A DNA stretch of 8,115 nucleotides. Origin: Myxococcales bacterium (GTDB taxonomy: Bacteria > Desulfobacterota_B > Binatia > UBA1149 > SPBQ01). The stretch lies in NCBI GenBank assembly GCA_004525875.1, contig SPBQ01000089.1, positions 1-8,115 on the forward strand, written 5' to 3'. Shown in pieces: positions 5,593 to 8,115 of the stretch (position 1 is its first letter; every line of letters begins with the position of its first letter). A program made the translations under genes and the position numbers. The notes beneath the pieces are model-generated. The model made no database searches, was not told where the DNA came from, and saw only the letters and a program-made list of their open reading frames with translations.

Positions 5593-5669
5593 GGATGTCT
5601 CGGGCCCCGGGGCGGAGCACTGGGGTAGACAACGGTAGGCAACGCATCGTCGCGGAGCCCGGGACATCC
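5593..5669 (+). repeat. Long imperfect inverted repeat upstream of the lipoprotein gene
   Basis: The arm GGATGTCTCGGGC (5593-5605) pairs with GCCCGGGACATCC (5657-5669), thirteen positions with a single G-U. After one C-A mismatch, three more pairs (5607-5609 with 5653-5655) extend the helix. About 43 nt are enclosed, including the tandem repeat at 5625-5644. The helix ends about 10 nt before the Shine-Dalgarno sequence of the next gene. It may be a structured 5' leader, a small RNA, or a short repeat element. No known RNA family is recognised. Confidence 0.55.
5625..5644. repeat. Tandem 10-bp direct repeat
   Basis: GTAGACAACG (5625-5634) is followed immediately by GTAGGCAACG (5635-5644), identical at nine of ten positions. 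A 10-bp period places both copies on one face of the helix, as in some activator sites. The pair lies in the centre of the inverted repeat 5593-5669 and upstream of the gene at 5693. Confidence 0.45.
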
Positions 5670-5692
5670 GACCACGACGGGAGAGGGTGAGG

Positions 5693-6076
5693 ATGAGGAC
5701 GAGCCGGCGGAAAGTCGCACTTCGATACAGAGACCTACTGCTGGTGGCCGGGGCCCTGACGGTGGGTACCACCGGATGCTGGCACGAGATGCCGCGTGCC
5801 GGGCGGCAGGCGTTCGTGGAGAGCTTCCTCACATCGATCCGCGACGACACGGAGTTCCATCGGCAGTACGCGCTGACGCGGGATTCGAGCGTGATCGGAG
5901 AGCTGCGCCCGCACCTCGGTGAGCAGTTCTCGATCAGGCGCTGGTCGGGACCCTTGCTCGAGGACGAGTGCACCGTCGACATGGCCGACGGCTCGCGGCT
6001 GTTGCTGCACGTGATCCAGCGCGAGCGCAGCGTGCAGAAGGTGGCGCTCTACTTCTACCCGTCGAGCACCGGCTGA
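5693..6076 (+). CDS. Small exported protein, probable lipoprotein
   Basis: A 127-residue protein of no recognised family. The ATG at 5693 has GGGAGAGGG (5679-5687) 5 nt upstream; the overlapping in-frame GTG at 5687 is less favoured. A basic N-terminus (Arg5, Arg6, Lys7, Arg11, Arg13) precedes a hydrophobic core (about 14-26) and GTTGC (25-29). Cys29 could be lipidated, but Thr at the -3 position makes the lipobox imperfect. The mature part is a small alpha+beta-like domain with one further cysteine (Cys93), a hydrophobic strand near 102-108 and a closing VALYFYP strand (117-123). It is preceded by a highly structured 291-nt non-coding region and followed by DUF3237 after 117 nt. A frame of more than 300 codons on the other strand is a shadow. 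Confidence 0.65.
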   Translation: MRTSRRKVALRYRDLLLVAGALTVGTTGCWHEMPRAGRQAFVESFLTSIRDDTEFHRQYALTRDSSVIGELRPHLGEQFSIRRWSGPLLEDECTVDMADGSRLLLHVIQRERSVQKVALYFYPSSTG

Positions 6077-6193
6077 AGCGATCGGCCGTCTCGGCCGCGC
6101 CGCGCCGCCAGCGCCGCGTTGCCAATGCATCGGCCCGCGGATACGAGCGGCCACGCGACGGTCGACGGAGGACCGGTCGCCGGGGAGGACCCG

Positions 6194-6646
6194 ATGAAGC
6201 TCGAACCGCTCATGACCTACCGTGCCGAGCTCAAGCCGCCCGTCGACGTGGGCGCCGGCCCGTTCGGGGCACGCATGATCTTCGAGGTCACCGGCGGGAC
6301 GTTCGAAGGCGCGCGCCTGAAGGGTGAATTCCTCGCCGGTGGCGGCGACTGGATGCTGATCGACGCCACCGCCACCGGCCATCTCGACGTGCGTGGCACG
6401 ATGAAGACCGACGACGGCGCGATCATCTACGTGCAGTACCCCGGCGTGATGACCATCAACGAGAAGGCGCAGGCCGCGCTCGCCGGCGGATCCTTCGACT
6501 ACGGCGATACCTATTTCATGACTCAGCCGCGATTCGAGACGGGCGATGAGCGTTATGCCTGGCTCAACGCTGTGGTTGCAGTGGGCGAGGGCCGTGCCGG
6601 CGCCGGCTGGGTCGAGTACCGGGTCTACGCGTGCGTCAACGGTTGA
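6194..6646 (+). CDS. DUF3237 domain protein
   Basis: The 150-residue product fits the DUF3237 family (usually about 150 residues), a beta-barrel of unknown biochemical role. Typical elements are the opening LMTYRAELKPP (6-16), FEVTGGTFEGARLKGEFLAGGGDW (30-53, the glycine-rich hallmark), DVRGTMKTDDGAIIYVQYPG (65-84) and the late PRFETGDERYAWLNAV (112-127). The ATG at 6194 has GGGGAGG (6182-6188) 5 nt upstream; an in-frame start 75 nt earlier gives an atypical N-terminus and is rejected. No signal peptide is seen, so it is probably cytosolic. The next gene starts 10 nt after its stop. Relatives often sit near catabolic genes, but no function can be claimed here. Confidence 0.88.
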   Translation: MKLEPLMTYRAELKPPVDVGAGPFGARMIFEVTGGTFEGARLKGEFLAGGGDWMLIDATATGHLDVRGTMKTDDGAIIYVQYPGVMTINEKAQAALAGGSFDYGDTYFMTQPRFETGDERYAWLNAVVAVGEGRAGAGWVEYRVYACVNG

Positions 6647-6656
6647 TCCGTTCGGC

Positions 6657-7043
6657 GTGACCGATCCTACCCCCAAGGTCCTGCTGGCGTCGTTCGCGCT
6701 GTGCGTTGTGGTGGTCGCGGGCGCGAGCGGTCTGCGTCTACAGACCGCCAAGCGCTTCTGGCACGCGCGCGAGGTCCTGACCGCCGCGCTCGCCGCTCCG
6801 GCTGCGCCCTCCGACGCGCTGAGCGTGACCTGCCGCGACTGTGTGTGGAAGGAGGTGCTCGCCTCGCTACCTCCGGTGGATTCGTTGCAATGCTACGCCG
6901 AGGCAATCGACGAGGGCGAGCGCGGCGTCCGCTGCCGGGTCTTCTTCGATGGGTCGCAGTGCTTCGATGCCGACGTGTTCGGCGGCGAGGGGGGGTGGCG
7001 CGTCGTCACCAGCGGGCGGGTCTACCGCCCGTGCCTTCCTTGA
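6657..7043 (+). CDS. Membrane-anchored or secreted protein with six extracytoplasmic cysteines
   Basis: Not recognised. The 128-residue frame from GTG 6657 lies 10 nt after the DUF3237 stop. It begins with a hydrophobic segment (about 8-26), a signal peptide or anchor, followed by an Ala/Pro-rich linker (to about 55). A compact domain then carries Cys59, Cys62, Cys79, Cys93, Cys102 and Cys126. The even number and export signal suggest three disulfides. Cys59 and Cys62 form a CxxC-spaced pair, but this is not a thioredoxin motif. No clear Shine-Dalgarno sequence precedes the GTG, so translation may depend on the upstream gene, and the exact start is uncertain. The longer in-frame reading into DUF3237 is rejected. 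Confidence 0.65.
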   Translation: MTDPTPKVLLASFALCVVVVAGASGLRLQTAKRFWHAREVLTAALAAPAAPSDALSVTCRDCVWKEVLASLPPVDSLQCYAEAIDEGERGVRCRVFFDGSQCFDADVFGGEGGWRVVTSGRVYRPCLP

Positions 7044-7044
7044 A

Positions 7045-7087
7045 CTCGGCCAGACCCGCTCCGAGCCGGCCGTCCGCAGTGTGCGGG
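7045..7087 (+). other. Two short hairpins after the Cys-rich protein gene
   Basis: CTCGG (7045-7049) pairs with CCGAG (7061-7065), and TCCGCA (7073-7078) pairs with TGCGGG (7082-7087) around a 3-nt loop with one G-T pair. They lie just after the stop at 7043 and may stop or stabilise the transcript. No U tract follows. The rest of 7044-7232 holds a possible -10 element and no gene I can support. Confidence 0.25.
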
Positions 7088-7115
7088 ATGCGTTCGACCC
7101 GTGTGCGCTGCCCGA

Positions 7116-7123
7116 TCTAGTCT
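7116..7123 (+). promoter_or_regulatory. Possible -10 element before the GOLD-like gene
   Basis: TCTAGTCT contains TAGTCT (7118-7123), a match to the CTANNCT pattern found elsewhere in the intergenic DNA. It would give a leader of about 100 nt for the ATG at 7233. No convincing -35 hexamer is seen. Confidence 0.25.
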
Positions 7124-7232
7124 GCATCCTGTTGCCCCGCCGCCTCTGACCGTGTGATGGAGAAGGCGTGCTACGAGCGCCACGCCTGGTACGCCGGCGG
7201 AGCGCTCAGGGAGGTGGGCGGCGAACGGAGCC

Positions 7233-7616
7233 ATGTTTCGGTTGTTAGCGGTCGGGGTCGCGTTCGTCGTCATGGTGAGCGCCGTTTCGAGCTGGAGCGC
7301 TCGAGTAGCCGCGGCCGAGGCGGCCGCGGGCCGGCAGATCGATCGTACGCTCCCGGCCGGCTGGACGAAGGAGGAGTGCGTGGACGTTTCCGCCGGCGTC
7401 CGCCTCGACTACTCGTTCCGTTCCACCGGTGTGGTGAGCTTCAACATTCACCACCACGTCGGTCGCGAGACGACGTACGACGTCGAGCGGCACAAGACGC
7501 TCGAGAGCGATGCGTCGCTCGTCGCGCCGGTGGACGCTCGCTACTGCCTGACGTTCACGAACGAGGAGACCAGGGAGATCCAGATCGAAGGTCGCTACGC
7601 CGCCTCGACGCCTTGA
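7233..7616 (+). CDS. Secreted protein resembling a GOLD (emp24/p24-type) beta-sandwich
   Basis: The 127-residue product has a signal peptide (hydrophobic core about 3-19, cleavage near AAA, residue 28). The mature part is a single all-beta-looking domain. Cys49 in WTKEECVDV is followed by alternating strands LDYSF (58-62) and VSFNIHHHVG (68-77), then LVAPVDARYCLTFTN (96-110) with Cys105 and a last strand REIQIEGRY (114-122). The order Cys, strands, late Y-C-x-x-F-x-N and terminal strand matches the plan of GOLD domains, where the two cysteines form a disulfide. This is a recognition from pattern, not a proven homology. The weak GGAG at 7227-7230 is very close to the ATG. The stop lies 1 nt from that of the convergent oxidoreductase. 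The role is unknown; carbohydrate, lipid or protein binding outside the cytoplasm is possible. Confidence 0.75.
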   Translation: MFRLLAVGVAFVVMVSAVSSWSARVAAAEAAAGRQIDRTLPAGWTKEECVDVSAGVRLDYSFRSTGVVSFNIHHHVGRETTYDVERHKTLESDASLVAPVDARYCLTFTNEETREIQIEGRYAASTP

Positions 7617-7617
7617 T

Positions 7618-8115
<498 letters not shown>

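Noticed and set aside
5593..5669. tRNA, SRP RNA, 6S RNA or tmRNA at the inverted repeat
   Set aside because: There is no cloverleaf, no T-loop GTTCRA, no SRP tetraloop domain and no 6S-like bulge layout. It remains an unclassified structure.
6693..6745. Hypothesis of a full secondary-metabolite or defence locus
   Set aside because: No synthetase, transporter, nuclease, toxin-antitoxin or phage gene is seen anywhere in the window, so there is no basis for such a claim.
5735..6751. 338-codon open frame on the minus strand
   Set aside because: It runs across three plus-strand genes, including the recognisable DUF3237 gene. It has no recognisable domain and the composition of an antisense GC-rich frame.

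Overview
The window is G+C-rich bacterial chromosome (about two thirds G+C by eye). Third codon positions are strongly G/C, several genes have clear Shine-Dalgarno sequences, and short secreted or membrane orphans sit among metabolic enzymes. A flavin/F420-type luciferase-like oxidoreductase, a DUF3237 protein and a VOC-MOSC pair suggest a soil or aquatic lineage such as Myxococcota, Desulfobacterota, Binatota-like bacteria or an actinobacterium. The sequence alone does not settle which. No tRNA, rRNA, CRISPR array, transposase or phage gene is visible, and nothing here is an obvious defence system or secondary-metabolite cluster.

Layout: positions 1-178 are a non-coding leader. Next come argC (arginine biosynthesis, 179-1243) and, 11 nt on, a four-helix histidine-rich membrane protein (1255-1665). 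Two orphan membrane proteins follow (1788-2243 and the 54-residue 2337-2501), then a secreted alpha/beta hydrolase with an acidic tail (2623-3444). Converging on it is a minus-strand TrpF-like barrel (3465-4151) in which alanine replaces the usual catalytic cysteine. It shares a compact divergent promoter region (4152-4266) with a VOC-family metalloprotein (4267-4746), which is followed after 4 nt by a YiiM-type MOSC protein (4751-5401).

A 291-nt non-coding stretch (5402-5692) holds a GC-rich hairpin, two perfect palindromes, a long imperfect inverted repeat and a tandem 10-bp repeat. It precedes a run of small plus-strand genes: a probable lipoprotein (5693-6076), a DUF3237 protein (6194-6646), a cysteine-rich membrane-anchored protein (6657-7043) and a secreted protein resembling a GOLD (emp24/p24) beta-sandwich (7233-7616). 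The last gene meets, tail to tail with a 1-nt gap, a minus-strand LLM-class oxidoreductase cut by the right edge (7618-8115).

How they work together: argC belongs to arginine synthesis and VOC-MOSC look co-translated. The small exported proteins from 5693 to 7616 may be an envelope-associated set, but no shared pathway can be shown. The points most worth a second look are the cysteine-less TrpF paralogue, the bacterial GOLD-like protein and the structured DNA at 5402-5692. I see no convincing complete novel multi-gene system.
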